A stretch of 14,623 nucleotides of DNA from an uncultured Lachnospiraceae bacterium. GTDB taxonomy: Bacteria; Bacillota; Clostridia; Lachnospirales; Lachnospiraceae. This document shows positions 1-7,103 of this stretch, piece by piece. How positions within the stretch are numbered: the first letter of the stretch is position 1; every line of letters starts with the position of its first letter. Position numbers and translations under genes: made by a program. The stretch is taken from assembly GCA_910585395.1 (NCBI GenBank), contig CAJUCK010000015.1, positions 8,858 to 23,480 on the forward strand, in the 5' to 3' direction. The notes under the pieces are model-generated. The model saw nothing but the letters and a program-made list of their open reading frames with translations, had not been told where the DNA came from and searched no databases.

Positions 1-298
1 TACCCAGCCTGGTCTTTGCCGCCTGCTCTATGTATTCTTTTGTATCTATGTATTTCTCATATTCTTCCAGTTCTATCTTACGCTGCTCTTCAGACTCCAT
101 CTGCGCCTGCAGCTCCTGCTGCCTGCCTTTGTAAGACTGATTCTTATGGTACAAATTAACAATCTGAACAGACATGACCCCTGCCAGAATCAATACAATC
201 AAGGCAATACATAACATCCCATTCTTATTCTGCCTTCCTCTTCTGCGCATTTGGGTTCTCTGTGCACTTGCTCTTCGTGCTTGTTGTTTTCTTCCCAT
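1..298 (-). CDS. divIC: Septum formation initiator, DivIC/FtsB family (3' end missing)
   Basis: Small bitopic division protein. Family members form a complex with FtsL and DivIB/FtsQ and help activate septal peptidoglycan synthesis. The 99 visible residues comprise a very basic N-terminus (about 1-27, rich in Arg, Lys and Gln), one membrane segment (about 28-48, GMLCIALIVLILAGVMSV), then a Glu/Gln/Lys-rich coiled coil (about 48-85). They end in AAKTRLG, the usual start of the conserved DivIC tail. The last few residues and the stop lie beyond the left edge. The ATG at 296-298 lies 27 bases after the yabQ stop, behind a weak AAAGG-type ribosome binding site. The order yabP-yabQ-divIC is conserved in endospore formers, often followed by spoIIE, which would lie outside this window. 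The assignment to DivIC rather than another FtsB-like protein rests mainly on this context. Confidence 0.88.
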   Translation of the reverse strand, partial: MGRKQQARRASAQRTQMRRRGRQNKNGMLCIALIVLILAGVMSVQIVNLYHKNQSYKGRQQELQAQMESEEQRKIELEEYEKYIDTKEYIEQAAKTRLG

Positions 299-325
299 TT
301 AAAATGCCTTTCATTTTTATTCCAT

Positions 326-799
326 TTATAACTTACACATACCTATTCTAACTGCTCTCCAAAATTTTTTCAATTGTTTTTTGATAAACCGAAAGACTTT
401 TTTCGTTTTTTTCCTTACATGTCCCAAAGGCCTTTTCAGAAGACGGGCTGTCCAAGCCAAGGGCCTGCTGAGAACAAACAGTATCTTTTCTAATAGAAAT
501 ACGCTTCCCTTCACCACCCAGGCACTGAATATCAAATTATAGAAAAACATTCCCACCAAAACGCCGCCAATTACAAACCCCCGTATGTAACCGCTGTTTT
601 CCCGATACAGCATAGCGAACAGCGCCGCTGCGCTTCCTACCCAGAAAATCAGATCTTCTGTACCTACGACCCACATTTTATGAGGAATAATTCTCCGCAG
701 AACCCTCAGAAAGTCATAGACCAAAAGAAGCAATATTCCCGTCAGGAAAGCTGCCAGCAGTACATCGGTTTCTTTTAAAATTTCTGCGCTGACTTCCAT
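326..799 (-). CDS. yabQ: Spore cortex biosynthesis protein YabQ
   Basis: Multi-pass membrane protein of 157 residues. In Bacillus subtilis YabQ is made under sigma-E, lies in the outer forespore membrane and is needed for cortex formation; I infer the same role here. Hydrophobic segments run at roughly 12-31, 48-64, 70-96 and 98-113. They are followed by a strongly basic cytoplasmic tail (about 118-157) full of Lys and Arg. The motif LLLLVYDFLRVLRR near residues 18-33 is typical of the family. The start ATG overlaps the yabP stop in TAATG, so translation is probably coupled to yabP. Length matches other clostridial YabQ proteins; homology across species is low, so the neighbouring yabP and divIC add much of the confidence. 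Confidence 0.9.
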   Translation of the reverse strand: MEVSAEILKETDVLLAAFLTGILLLLVYDFLRVLRRIIPHKMWVVGTEDLIFWVGSAAALFAMLYRENSGYIRGFVIGGVLVGMFFYNLIFSAWVVKGSVFLLEKILFVLSRPLAWTARLLKRPLGHVRKKTKKVFRFIKKQLKKFWRAVRIGMCKL

Positions 800-1086
800 T
801 ATTTAAACAATCTTCCCAACAGGGATTCATTCTGTTTTACGGAAGACTTTACGTCTGAATAGGTGAGGCTGTCAATCTTTCCTTCAATATCTATCTCTCC
901 TTTTTCCAGTGTCAGGCGGTTTACATGAAGATCATTTCCCTTTATCATCAGCATTCCCAATTCTGTCTCCAGCAGAATCTCTCCCACATCAAATGAGAGC
1001 ACATCTATTACTCCGTTCAGCACTCCGCTTTTCCGGTTGGAAATCATTATCTTATGACCGCTTCCTGTCCCAGTTCTCTCTTCCAT
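799..1086 (-). CDS. yabP: Sporulation protein YabP
   Basis: Small soluble sporulation protein (YabP/YqfC family) of 95 residues. Family members are produced in the mother cell; YabP acts with YabQ in spore cortex assembly, though its mechanism is unknown. The sequence matches the family core: HKIMISNRKSGVLNGVIDV, then SFDVGEILLETELGMLMIKG and LHVNRLTLEKGEIDIEGKID. The frame could open six codons earlier at 1104. I chose the ATG at 1084-1086 because a full AAGGAGGT ribosome binding site (1093-1100) lies between the two ATGs, seven bases before this one. The stop overlaps the yabQ start. A sigma-E-like promoter lies just upstream (1133-1160). Confidence 0.93.
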   Translation of the reverse strand: MEERTGTGSGHKIMISNRKSGVLNGVIDVLSFDVGEILLETELGMLMIKGNDLHVNRLTLEKGEIDIEGKIDSLTYSDVKSSVKQNESLLGRLFK

Positions 1087-1092
1087 CCAAAA

Positions 1093-1100
1093 ACCTCCTT
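1093..1100 (-). promoter_or_regulatory. Ribosome binding site that fixes the yabP start
   Basis: On the minus strand AAGGAGGT is followed by seven bases and then the ATG at 1084-1086. The upstream in-frame ATG (1102-1104) lies 5' of this site, so it is almost certainly not the start. Confidence 0.8.
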
Positions 1101-1132
1101 CCATATATCCAGGATCAAGTATGTCCTTTTTA

Positions 1133-1160
1133 AATATATGAAAGAGGTATGGTTTTATGC
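1133..1160 (-). promoter_or_regulatory. Candidate sigma-E promoter of yabP-yabQ
   Basis: On the minus strand GCATAAA (1154-1160) is followed by a 13-base spacer and CATATATT (1133-1140). The sigma-E consensus is roughly GHATAHH, 13-15 bases, CATACAHT. Only one position of the -10 differs (T for C). Transcription would begin near 1126, about 25 bases before the yabP ribosome binding site. yabP is a known sigma-E gene in Bacillus, so position and family knowledge agree with the match. Confidence 0.62.
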
Positions 1161-1183
1161 CTGTTTTCTTTTGTTCTCTGATT

Positions 1184-1423
1184 CTACAAATATTTAAACA
1201 GCTCTTTCGCTTCTTCTTTCTTGCTGGTATCTTGAATGTCCAGCACCTCCACTTTTACATTCTTCGTTCCAAAAGCAATCTCAATGGTATCTCCCACTTT
1301 CACATCCAGGGAAGCCTTCGCCGTTTTGCCGTTCACTGATACACGGCCAGCGTCACATGCTTCATTTGCCACAGTTCTCCGCTTAATCAGCCGAGAAACC
1401 TTTAAAAATTTATCCAGTCTCAT
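1184..1423 (-). CDS. rqcP: S4-domain RNA-binding protein RqcP (YabO)
   Basis: Protein of 79 residues that is essentially one S4 RNA-binding domain: MRLDKFLKVSRLIKRRTVAN, then DAGRVSVNGKTAKASLDVKVGDTIEI. In Bacillus, RqcP (YabO, Hsp15-like) binds the obstructed 50S subunit with RqcH and steadies the P-site tRNA during C-terminal alanine tailing of stalled nascent chains. The start ATG is preceded by AAGGAG at good spacing. The gene lies between HU and yabP, the same neighbourhood as yabO in Bacillus and many Clostridia. The HU terminator sits upstream, so it probably has its own promoter in 1424-1544; I see no convincing -35/-10 pair there. Transcripts from here may also read into yabP. Confidence 0.93.
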   Translation of the reverse strand: MRLDKFLKVSRLIKRRTVANEACDAGRVSVNGKTAKASLDVKVGDTIEIAFGTKNVKVEVLDIQDTSKKEEAKELFKYL

Positions 1424-1544
1424 TTTATTTCTCCTTTTCTATTGAACAAAGCAGACAAATCCGTCAAAGCTCCCTCAAACCCTTATTTTTAAGAGTGCAG
1501 AGCAAAAACCTTGTACCATCTGTCATGCCAGGTGCGCATAATAT

Positions 1545-1571
1545 AAAAAAAGGGCTTTCTTTTGAAAGCCC
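1545..1571 (-). terminator. Rho-independent terminator after HU
   Basis: On the minus strand a perfect 8-bp stem GGGCTTTC/GAAAGCCC with an AAAA loop is followed at once by seven T residues. It lies 21 bases after the HU stop and separates HU from rqcP. Confidence 0.93.
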
Positions 1572-1592
1572 TCCATAATGTCATAAACTTAA

Positions 1593-1868
1593 TTATGCGT
1601 TAACCATATCCTTTAAAGCTTTACCTGCCTTAAACTTCGGTGCCTTAGAAGCAGGAATCTTCATTTCCTTACCACTCTGAGGATTTCTTCCTATTCTTGC
1701 TGCTCTCTCAGAAACTTCAAAAGTTCCAAATCCAACTAACTGGATCTTTTCTCCCTTCTTTAATTCCTCAGCTACAACATCTGTAAAAGCTTTCAGCGCC
1801 TTCTCTGCATCTTTCTTGGATAATTCGGTTTTGTCAGCAATAGCTGCAACTAACTCTGTTTTGTTCAT
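1593..1868 (-). CDS. hup: DNA-binding protein HU
   Basis: Histone-like HU/IHF-family protein of 91 residues that binds and bends DNA as a dimer and compacts the nucleoid. The sequence has the standard layout: N-terminal helices MNKTELVAAIADKTELSKKD, the GFGTFEVSERAARIGRNPQ turn and beta arm with the intercalating Pro in GRNPQSGKE, and the C-terminal KAPKFKAGKALKDMVN. The frame stays open 16 codons further upstream (to 1916). I chose the ATG at 1866-1868 because HU proteins begin MNKTEL and because AGGAGGA stands just before it. It is likely monocistronic, with a strong promoter (1981-2009) and a strong terminator (1545-1571). The 5' leader is about 107 bases, longer than usual. Confidence 0.97.
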   Translation of the reverse strand: MNKTELVAAIADKTELSKKDAEKALKAFTDVVAEELKKGEKIQLVGFGTFEVSERAARIGRNPQSGKEMKIPASKAPKFKAGKALKDMVNA

Positions 1869-1980
1869 GACAAAATTCCTCCTCTGGATTTCTCTCAAAA
1901 ATTTTATTTCGGTCAAATTTCTTTACAAAGTAACCTCTTTTTCTATTCATAATTACTCTTCAAGATTACCTACACAAATA

Positions 1981-2009
1981 TTTATACTTGTTTTTCTATT
2001 GTTTGTCAA
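1981..2009 (-). promoter_or_regulatory. Sigma-A promoter of HU
   Basis: On the minus strand TTGACA (2004-2009), an exact 17-base spacer, then TATAAA (1981-1986). This is the best consensus promoter in the window, as expected for an abundant nucleoid protein. The -35 box lies inside the second copy of a 21-bp tandem repeat (1999-2040). Confidence 0.88.
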
Positions 2010-2040
2010 GGAATTTTCCATGTTTGCCAAAGAATTTTCC
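1999..2040 (-). repeat. Two tandem 21-bp repeats over the HU -35 region
   Basis: Copies at 1999-2019 and 2020-2040 abut exactly and match at 18 of 21 positions. Each contains TTTGYCAA followed by a GAATTTTCC block that is nearly palindromic (GGAA..TTCC in the copy at 1999-2019). A 21-bp period is about two helical turns, so a protein could bind both copies on the same face. The promoter-proximal copy includes the -35 hexamer. This may be an operator or a simple local duplication. Confidence 0.6.
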
Positions 2041-2083
2041 CAATTGCAGAGAATTTGAGCTGCATCTTTCTCAGATGCTTTTC

Positions 2084-3058
2084 TCATTTATAATTTGCGA
2101 CATTTTCCGCAGTTACAGGTTCAAAAGGAACATAGACATAGAGCCCATTATCCATAGCATATTCCACTTCTGTGAGGTCCTGGCCATTGACCAGCGCCTT
2201 TGCCGCATTCACGCAGGCGCGTCCCTGCCCAGGCGCTGACTGGCACACGGTAAAGCTCATCTCCTTATTCTCAATTGCCTGACAGCCTCCCTCTGTGGCG
2301 TCCACCCCCAGAATCAGCAGAGATGACGGATCTATATCATGCTCCTTGCAGGATTCTATGACACCCAAAGCCATATCGTCGTTGTTGCTGAGTACACAAT
2401 CTACCGTTCTGCCTGTTTTCAGCACAATATCAAACATATTTTTTGCCTTCTCCACACTCCAGTCTGCATAATCCATAAAAATATAATTAATCTTTTTACC
2501 GCTTGCATTTAAAACATTTTTTACCGCTTTTGTTCTTCCATAGGTTGCAGAATGTCCTCTCTCTCCTTCCAGAATCATAACATTGAGTTCCTCTTTCGAG
2601 GCAAGTTTGTCCAGTACATATTCAGCCTGAAAAGTCCCGGCATCCTGTTCGTTAGAACCTACGTAAACATATTTTCCTTTTTCCAAAAGCTTTTCGTCAG
2701 GACAGCTGTTAAAATACACCATTGGAACATCTCCTGCTGCAATTTCAAGCTGAAGTGCCATCGCCGTATCTGCTGGATTACACAGAATCACATCATAGCC
2801 CTGCGCCACGCCTTCTTCAATGTGCTTCACCTGGGTATCTGAGGTGCCGTCTCCCACTAAGAGATCAAGCTGTATCCCCTGTTCATTTGCTGCGTTTGCC
2901 GCTTCCTGAGCAATCATTTCACGAAAAGTGTCTGCACTTGATAAAATCATCAATGCTCTTATCTCTCCATGGCTTTCTCCCCCTGCGCTTCCTCCTTTGC
3001 AGCCTGCAAGAAAACATGCGATCATTGCCAATATAAGAAATACTGCCGTTTTCTTCAT
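2084..3058 (-). CDS. Sugar-binding lipoprotein (periplasmic-binding protein family 4)
   Basis: Probable extracellular solute-binding lipoprotein of 324 residues, similar in pattern to ribose/galactose (RbsB/MglB-type) binding proteins. It has a signal peptide with lipobox LAGC (lipidated Cys20) and a Gly/Ser linker. The two-lobed fold follows: first lobe FREMIAQEAANAANEQGI and GYDVILCNPADTAMALQ; second lobe VDCVLSNNDDMALGVIES, ILGVDATEGGCQAIE and CQSAPGQGRACVNAA. These resemble the MglB segments around NND.MA.G and GVDA. The ligand cannot be read from sequence. The gene follows the chemoreceptor stop by 17 bases, with its ribosome binding site (GGAAGGAG) beginning right at that stop, so the two are surely cotranscribed. 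There are no ABC permease or ATPase genes nearby. It may therefore present ligand to the chemoreceptor or serve a transporter encoded elsewhere. Confidence 0.88.
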   Translation of the reverse strand: MKKTAVFLILAMIACFLAGCKGGSAGGESHGEIRALMILSSADTFREMIAQEAANAANEQGIQLDLLVGDGTSDTQVKHIEEGVAQGYDVILCNPADTAMALQLEIAAGDVPMVYFNSCPDEKLLEKGKYVYVGSNEQDAGTFQAEYVLDKLASKEELNVMILEGERGHSATYGRTKAVKNVLNASGKKINYIFMDYADWSVEKAKNMFDIVLKTGRTVDCVLSNNDDMALGVIESCKEHDIDPSSLLILGVDATEGGCQAIENKEMSFTVCQSAPGQGRACVNAAKALVNGQDLTEVEYAMDNGLYVYVPFEPVTAENVANYK

Positions 3059-3075
3059 TACTTTTTCACTCCTTC

Positions 3076-5061
3076 CTAGAACTTAAATGATTTCACCTGA
3101 CGTTCCAGTTCCTCTGACGTTGCTGCCAGCGCATCCGCATCATTTGCCACCTCTTTGCTGTTTAAAGTGATATGGTTTGACTGTGTAACCATGTCCTCAG
3201 CCGTCTGCAGGATCTCATCGGTACTCGCCGCCTGTTCCTCAGAGATAGCTGCTGCATTAGTAGCGACAGAATCCACTTTCTCCACCTTTTCTATCATATT
3301 CTGAATCAGTGAGCTGGTCTCCCCGATATTTTCAAAAATGCCGTTAAAGGTAATCACCGCCTGCTCAATCAATTCACTGCTTTCCTTAATATTATCCGCA
3401 CTGTTTACTGACTGCTCTACGGCATCTTTTACAAGTTCCTGAACCTGATGAATAAGCTGTTCAATATCAGACACAGATTCTGTACTTGTAGCCGCCAGTT
3501 TGCCGATCTCTCCCGCCACAACTGCAAAACCTTTTCCTGCTTCTCCCGCTCTTGCGGCCTCAATCGAAGCATTCAGAGATAAGAGATTGGTTTCGTCTGC
3601 GATATGTCCTATCAATGACACAATATCTGTAATTTCTTCGGAAGCTGCTCCCACCTTGTTGACTGCTTCCTCCAGGCAGGAAATGGAGGCGCTGATATTT
3701 TGCATGGCATCTCCCACCTTCTGCATATCTTTTTTCCCTTTTTGAGAGACAAGAACTGTCTCCTGCATTTTTTCTTCTACTTTAACGCTGTCCTCCTTGG
3801 TGTCTGCAACTACCATAGCCAAAGTAGTGGCGCTTTCCGCGATCTCATTGACAGAAACAGAGAGCTGGTCTACTGTAGAGTTCATCTCCTTCATAGAATC
3901 AGACTGCACAATAGATGCATCGTACATTTCCCTGGAAATTTTGCTGCTCCCATCTGCCTGGCTTCCCAGTTTATCAGAAATATGGTAAATATCCTGGATC
4001 ATAGACCGCATGGATTCCACAAACCTCTGGACGCTACGCCCCATGGCAGCAATTTCATCCTTCCCTTTCGCTTTCACTTCGACCGTGAAATCGCCTTCCG
4101 CCATCTTGGTAATATCTGCGGTAAATCTCTTTATAGGCCGGATAATCATATGTACCATACGTTCAATCAAAAGAATGATACAGAGAATCGCAGCACATCC
4201 GATCACTGTCATAATCATCCGCAGTTTATTCAAATCAGAGTAAATGGCTGCTGTAGGAACATCGGAAACCATGACCCACTCTGTTCCGCTGACTTCCTGA
4301 AAAGCAGTCAGGTAGCCGCCGATTTCTTTGGTACTGTAATCATTCTCTGCCACAGATTTTGCAATTCCTGCAAACAATGGATTTTCATCGTCTGTATTCA
4401 ATTGAGTATAGACCCTCTGGCTGTCTCTTCCTGCCAGAATAGTGCCGTCTGAAACGTCCACAAGAAATGCTTCCGCTTCTTCCATTTCCACCATGGAATT
4501 TACCACCAGGCTTACGTGTTTCAGAGAAACATCTGCAGAAATGACCCGTATCTTCTCGCCTCCATCATTCAATATCCCGGAAGCACTGATAATATTTTCA
4601 CCTTTTTCATTGGTATAAGCTGTCCCAAATGCCATATTGATCCGAGACAAACCCTGGGTGTACCACACAGAATCCAGCATATTTTCTGCACTCTTTTCAG
4701 ATTTCTCCGGTTTTACGATATTTCCGTCTTCAGACGCCACATAAATTCCTTCTGGATAATCTGTACTATAACCATAATATTGATTCAGCATTTCCTGCAG
4801 TTTTTTTTCATCAGGTTTTGTCCCTTCAATATTCTTCTTAACCATCTCAAAAGACGCCAGATTCTGCTGGAGCCATCCTTCCATCTCTGCCACCTGATTT
4901 CCAATGGAAGTTTCCAGAAGGTTACTGGCAGATTCCTCCATCATCCCTTTGGAAACCTGATAAGATGCCAGAATCAAAAGTAATACCATCACGATTACCG
5001 CAGGTATAATTGTCCCCAGCAGCTTTGTCTTGATTGAGATTTTTCCTTTTCCCCTTCTCAT
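3076..5061 (-). CDS. Methyl-accepting chemotaxis protein with dCache-like sensor
   Basis: Transmembrane chemoreceptor of 661 residues. Layout: short basic N-terminus, TM1 (about 15-37), extracellular sensor of about 240 residues resembling dCache (WYTQGLS, TAYTNEKGENIISASG, VISADVSLKHVSLVV), TM2 (about 281-303), HAMP (about 304-356, starting at RPIKRF), then a long cytoplasmic coiled coil. The hairpin tip contacting CheA and CheW is at about 486-525 (ETNLLSLNASIEAARAGE, GKGFAVVAGEIGKLA). No CheR-docking pentapeptide is visible at the C-terminus, which ends SFKF. The frame opens 14 codons earlier at 5103, but AAGGAGG lies five bases before the ATG at 5059-5061 and nothing suitable precedes the first. 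First gene of a two-gene unit with the sugar-binding lipoprotein. No che or flagellar genes are in the window. I see no clear promoter upstream. Confidence 0.95.
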   Translation of the reverse strand: MRRGKGKISIKTKLLGTIIPAVIVMVLLLILASYQVSKGMMEESASNLLETSIGNQVAEMEGWLQQNLASFEMVKKNIEGTKPDEKKLQEMLNQYYGYSTDYPEGIYVASEDGNIVKPEKSEKSAENMLDSVWYTQGLSRINMAFGTAYTNEKGENIISASGILNDGGEKIRVISADVSLKHVSLVVNSMVEMEEAEAFLVDVSDGTILAGRDSQRVYTQLNTDDENPLFAGIAKSVAENDYSTKEIGGYLTAFQEVSGTEWVMVSDVPTAAIYSDLNKLRMIMTVIGCAAILCIILLIERMVHMIIRPIKRFTADITKMAEGDFTVEVKAKGKDEIAAMGRSVQRFVESMRSMIQDIYHISDKLGSQADGSSKISREMYDASIVQSDSMKEMNSTVDQLSVSVNEIAESATTLAMVVADTKEDSVKVEEKMQETVLVSQKGKKDMQKVGDAMQNISASISCLEEAVNKVGAASEEITDIVSLIGHIADETNLLSLNASIEAARAGEAGKGFAVVAGEIGKLAATSTESVSDIEQLIHQVQELVKDAVEQSVNSADNIKESSELIEQAVITFNGIFENIGETSSLIQNMIEKVEKVDSVATNAAAISEEQAASTDEILQTAEDMVTQSNHITLNSKEVANDADALAATSEELERQVKSFKF

Positions 5062-5146
5062 AGCTTCCTCCTTACGTATTAAAAAGTGGAAAAAAGATAC
5101 CATTTTCTGTCAATCCTTTTCCCACTTCCTATATCTGCCTCCTACC

Positions 5147-5237
5147 GGCGCTAAGGCGCTGCGCCTTATACCAGATATCGTCTCACAAGCTTGCTTGCAT
5201 AACAGTATCTGGTATAAGCAGGGCGTTACGCCCTTTT
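5147..5237. repeat. Cluster of nested palindromes between pgm and the chemoreceptor gene
   Basis: The 193-base gap between the phosphoglucomutase stop and the chemoreceptor start holds four inverted repeats. AAGGCGC-T-GCGCCTT is at 5153-5167. A perfect 13-bp inverted repeat CTTATACCAGATA/TATCTGGTATAAG is at 5165-5177 and 5206-5218. CAAGCTTG is at 5186-5193 inside its loop. GGGCG-TTA-CGCCC is at 5221-5233, followed by TTTT on the plus strand. A further GGCGC/GCGCC pairing (5147-5151 with 5161-5165) is possible. The GC-rich ends differ from the AT-rich surroundings. It could be a REP- or MITE-like dispersed palindromic element or a complex terminator of phosphoglucomutase transcripts. On the minus strand no hairpin is followed by a T run. 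Confidence 0.6.
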
Positions 5238-5254
5238 GCACCTTAAGCCTGGTA

Positions 5255-6988
5255 TTAAAGCATCTTATTGATCATTGCAAGAACTTCTTTCCCCAGCTTC
5301 TCAGACTTTTCATCTGCATCTGCAAGAGAAGTTCCTTTTACACCATAATAGAATTTTACCTTTGGCTCTGTCCCAGAAGGTCTTACACATACCCATGCAT
5401 CATCATTCAAATCATAATAAAGCACATTGGAACTGGGAAGTCCCGTTGGCGTTACTGCTCCCGTTTCCATATTCTTGATCGTATCTGTCTTGTAATCTCT
5501 TGCAGAAACTACCTGATACCCGCCGATTTCTGCCGGGGTATTCTCTCTTAAAGTATTCATAATCTGCTGAATCTTCTCCAGCCCTTCAATTCCCTTCAAA
5601 GTAATGGATTTTACATCATCTTTATAGTAGCCATAGCGCTCATACATGGCAATCATAGCATCCCATAAAGTCATATTCTTTGTCTTGTAATAAGCAGCTG
5701 CTTCACACAAGGTCATGGAAGCAACTACCGCATCCTTATCTCTTGCATAAGTTCCGGTCAGGCAGCCATAGCTCTCCTCCATACCAAAGAGATACGTACC
5801 TTTGCCAGTATTCTCAAATTCTAAAATTTTCTGCCCGATAAATTTAAACCCGGTAAGCACCTCCACCAGTGCAATGCCGTAATATTTAGCAATGGCATCC
5901 GCCATATTTGTGGAAACGATGGATTTAATAAACGCTCCGTCAGCTGGAAGACCCTCTTTTTCTTTTCTCTGGCTGATCACATAATCCCCAATGAGACAGC
6001 CAGACATATTTCCGGTCAAGCTGTGATATTCACCTGTCTCAGCGTCCTTTACGTACACGCCAAGGCGGTCTGCATCCGGGTCCGTAGCAAGAATCAGGTC
6101 TGCATCTACTTCTTTTCCAAGTTTTAATCCAAGCTGGAAGGCTTCCTCAGCTTCTGGATTGGGATAACTTACTGTGGGGAACTCACCGTCCGGCAGTTCT
6201 TGTTCTGGAACAACATAAACATTTTCAAATCCAAGCTCTTTCAATACACGGCGTACTGGAATATTTCCTGTTCCATGAAGCGGCGTATACACAATTTTCA
6301 AATCTTTTGCCACTGCGTCAATGCAGTCCTGATGAAGCACCAGACTCTTTAATTCTTCGATATAGGGATCATCAATGTCCTTGCCTATTACGGTGTAAAG
6401 CCCTGCTGCCTGAGCTTCATCCTTACCCATGGTCTTCACTGTGGCATAATCGGTTACCTTTTTAACTTCATCCATAATCCCTTTATCATGAGGCGGCGTA
6501 ATCTGCGCACCGTCCTCCCAGTAAACCTTATAACCATTATATTCTGGCGGATTGTGGCTTGCGGTAATATTGATGCCTGCGATACATCCCAGTCTGCGCA
6601 CTGCATAAGACAATTCCGGGGTAGGCCTTAACGATTCAAATACATACGCCTTGATCCCATTTGCTGCCAGACAGAGCGCTGCTTCATCTGCAAATTCTGG
6701 AGACATTCTTCTGGAATCATAGGCAATTGCCACACCCTTTGCCTGTCCATTCACAGATGCAATATAATTTGCAAGTCCCTGAGTCGCCTTGCGGACCGTA
6801 TAGATATTCATACGATTCGTTCCCGTTCCGATAACTCCTCTCAAACCTGCTGTGCCAAATTCCAGATCCATATAGAAGCGTTCCTCGATTTCCTTCTCGT
6901 CATCTGCAATGCCCCGGAGCTCTTCCTTCGCTGCCTCATCAAAATATGGGTTATTCAACCATTCATTATAAAGTTCCTTGTAATCCAT
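5255..6988 (-). CDS. pgcA: Alpha-phosphoglucomutase (phosphohexomutase superfamily)
   Basis: Interconverts glucose 1-phosphate and glucose 6-phosphate, feeding UDP-glucose, glycogen and cell-envelope glycan synthesis. It may also accept mannose phosphates. The 577 residues match the length of Bacillus PgcA. All four superfamily motifs are present: phosphoserine loop ITASHNPPEYNGYK with Ser144, metal loop DPDADR (303-308), sugar-binding loop GMEES (402-406), and phosphate-binding loop RPSGTEPK (536-543). The N-terminal ...EFGTAGLRG... is typical of this longer subgroup rather than of GlmM. The ATG at 6986-6988 follows AAGGAGG by six bases. A sigma-A promoter lies upstream (7043-7071), so it can be expressed alone. 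The palindrome cluster follows its stop. Confidence 0.95.
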   Translation of the reverse strand: MDYKELYNEWLNNPYFDEAAKEELRGIADDEKEIEERFYMDLEFGTAGLRGVIGTGTNRMNIYTVRKATQGLANYIASVNGQAKGVAIAYDSRRMSPEFADEAALCLAANGIKAYVFESLRPTPELSYAVRRLGCIAGINITASHNPPEYNGYKVYWEDGAQITPPHDKGIMDEVKKVTDYATVKTMGKDEAQAAGLYTVIGKDIDDPYIEELKSLVLHQDCIDAVAKDLKIVYTPLHGTGNIPVRRVLKELGFENVYVVPEQELPDGEFPTVSYPNPEAEEAFQLGLKLGKEVDADLILATDPDADRLGVYVKDAETGEYHSLTGNMSGCLIGDYVISQRKEKEGLPADGAFIKSIVSTNMADAIAKYYGIALVEVLTGFKFIGQKILEFENTGKGTYLFGMEESYGCLTGTYARDKDAVVASMTLCEAAAYYKTKNMTLWDAMIAMYERYGYYKDDVKSITLKGIEGLEKIQQIMNTLRENTPAEIGGYQVVSARDYKTDTIKNMETGAVTPTGLPSSNVLYYDLNDDAWVCVRPSGTEPKVKFYYGVKGTSLADADEKSEKLGKEVLAMINKML

Positions 6989-7042
6989 CTTCTTCCTCCT
7001 TGATTTGTCTCAGTAATTCGCATCTCTCATTTATATAGTTCT

Positions 7043-7071
7043 ATCATACTTCATGAGATGATTTTTCTCAA
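7043..7071 (-). promoter_or_regulatory. Sigma-A promoter of the phosphoglucomutase gene
   Basis: On the minus strand TTGAGA (7066-7071), a 17-base spacer, and TATGAT (7043-7048). It lies about 55 bases upstream of the start codon. Both boxes match the consensus at five of six positions, and no other candidate occurs in the 115-base gap. Confidence 0.75.
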
Positions 7072-7103
7072 CTACTTTTTTACGATTATGCCCTTTTTTT
7101 CTC

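Noticed and set aside
1424..1544. TTGACG-type -35 as promoter of rqcP
   Set aside because: The bases at the right spacing (CAATAG) do not resemble a -10 box. The promoter of rqcP stays unplaced.
2062..2078. Hairpin GCATCT/AGATGC just after the binding-protein stop
   Set aside because: On the minus strand it is not followed by a T run, and the stem is only six pairs. It is too weak to call as the terminator of the chemoreceptor operon.
3700..4452. A 250-codon plus-strand frame antisense to the chemoreceptor
   Set aside because: The opposite strand encodes a complete, motif-rich receptor. This product shows no recognisable domain.
5062..5146. TTGACA upstream of the chemoreceptor as a sigma-A promoter
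   Set aside because: No acceptable -10 occurs 16-18 bases downstream, and no good flagellar sigma-D match was seen.
5221..5237. GGGCG/CGCCC hairpin followed by TTTT, read as a plus-strand terminator
   Set aside because: No plus-strand gene ends here. It is better treated as part of the palindrome cluster.
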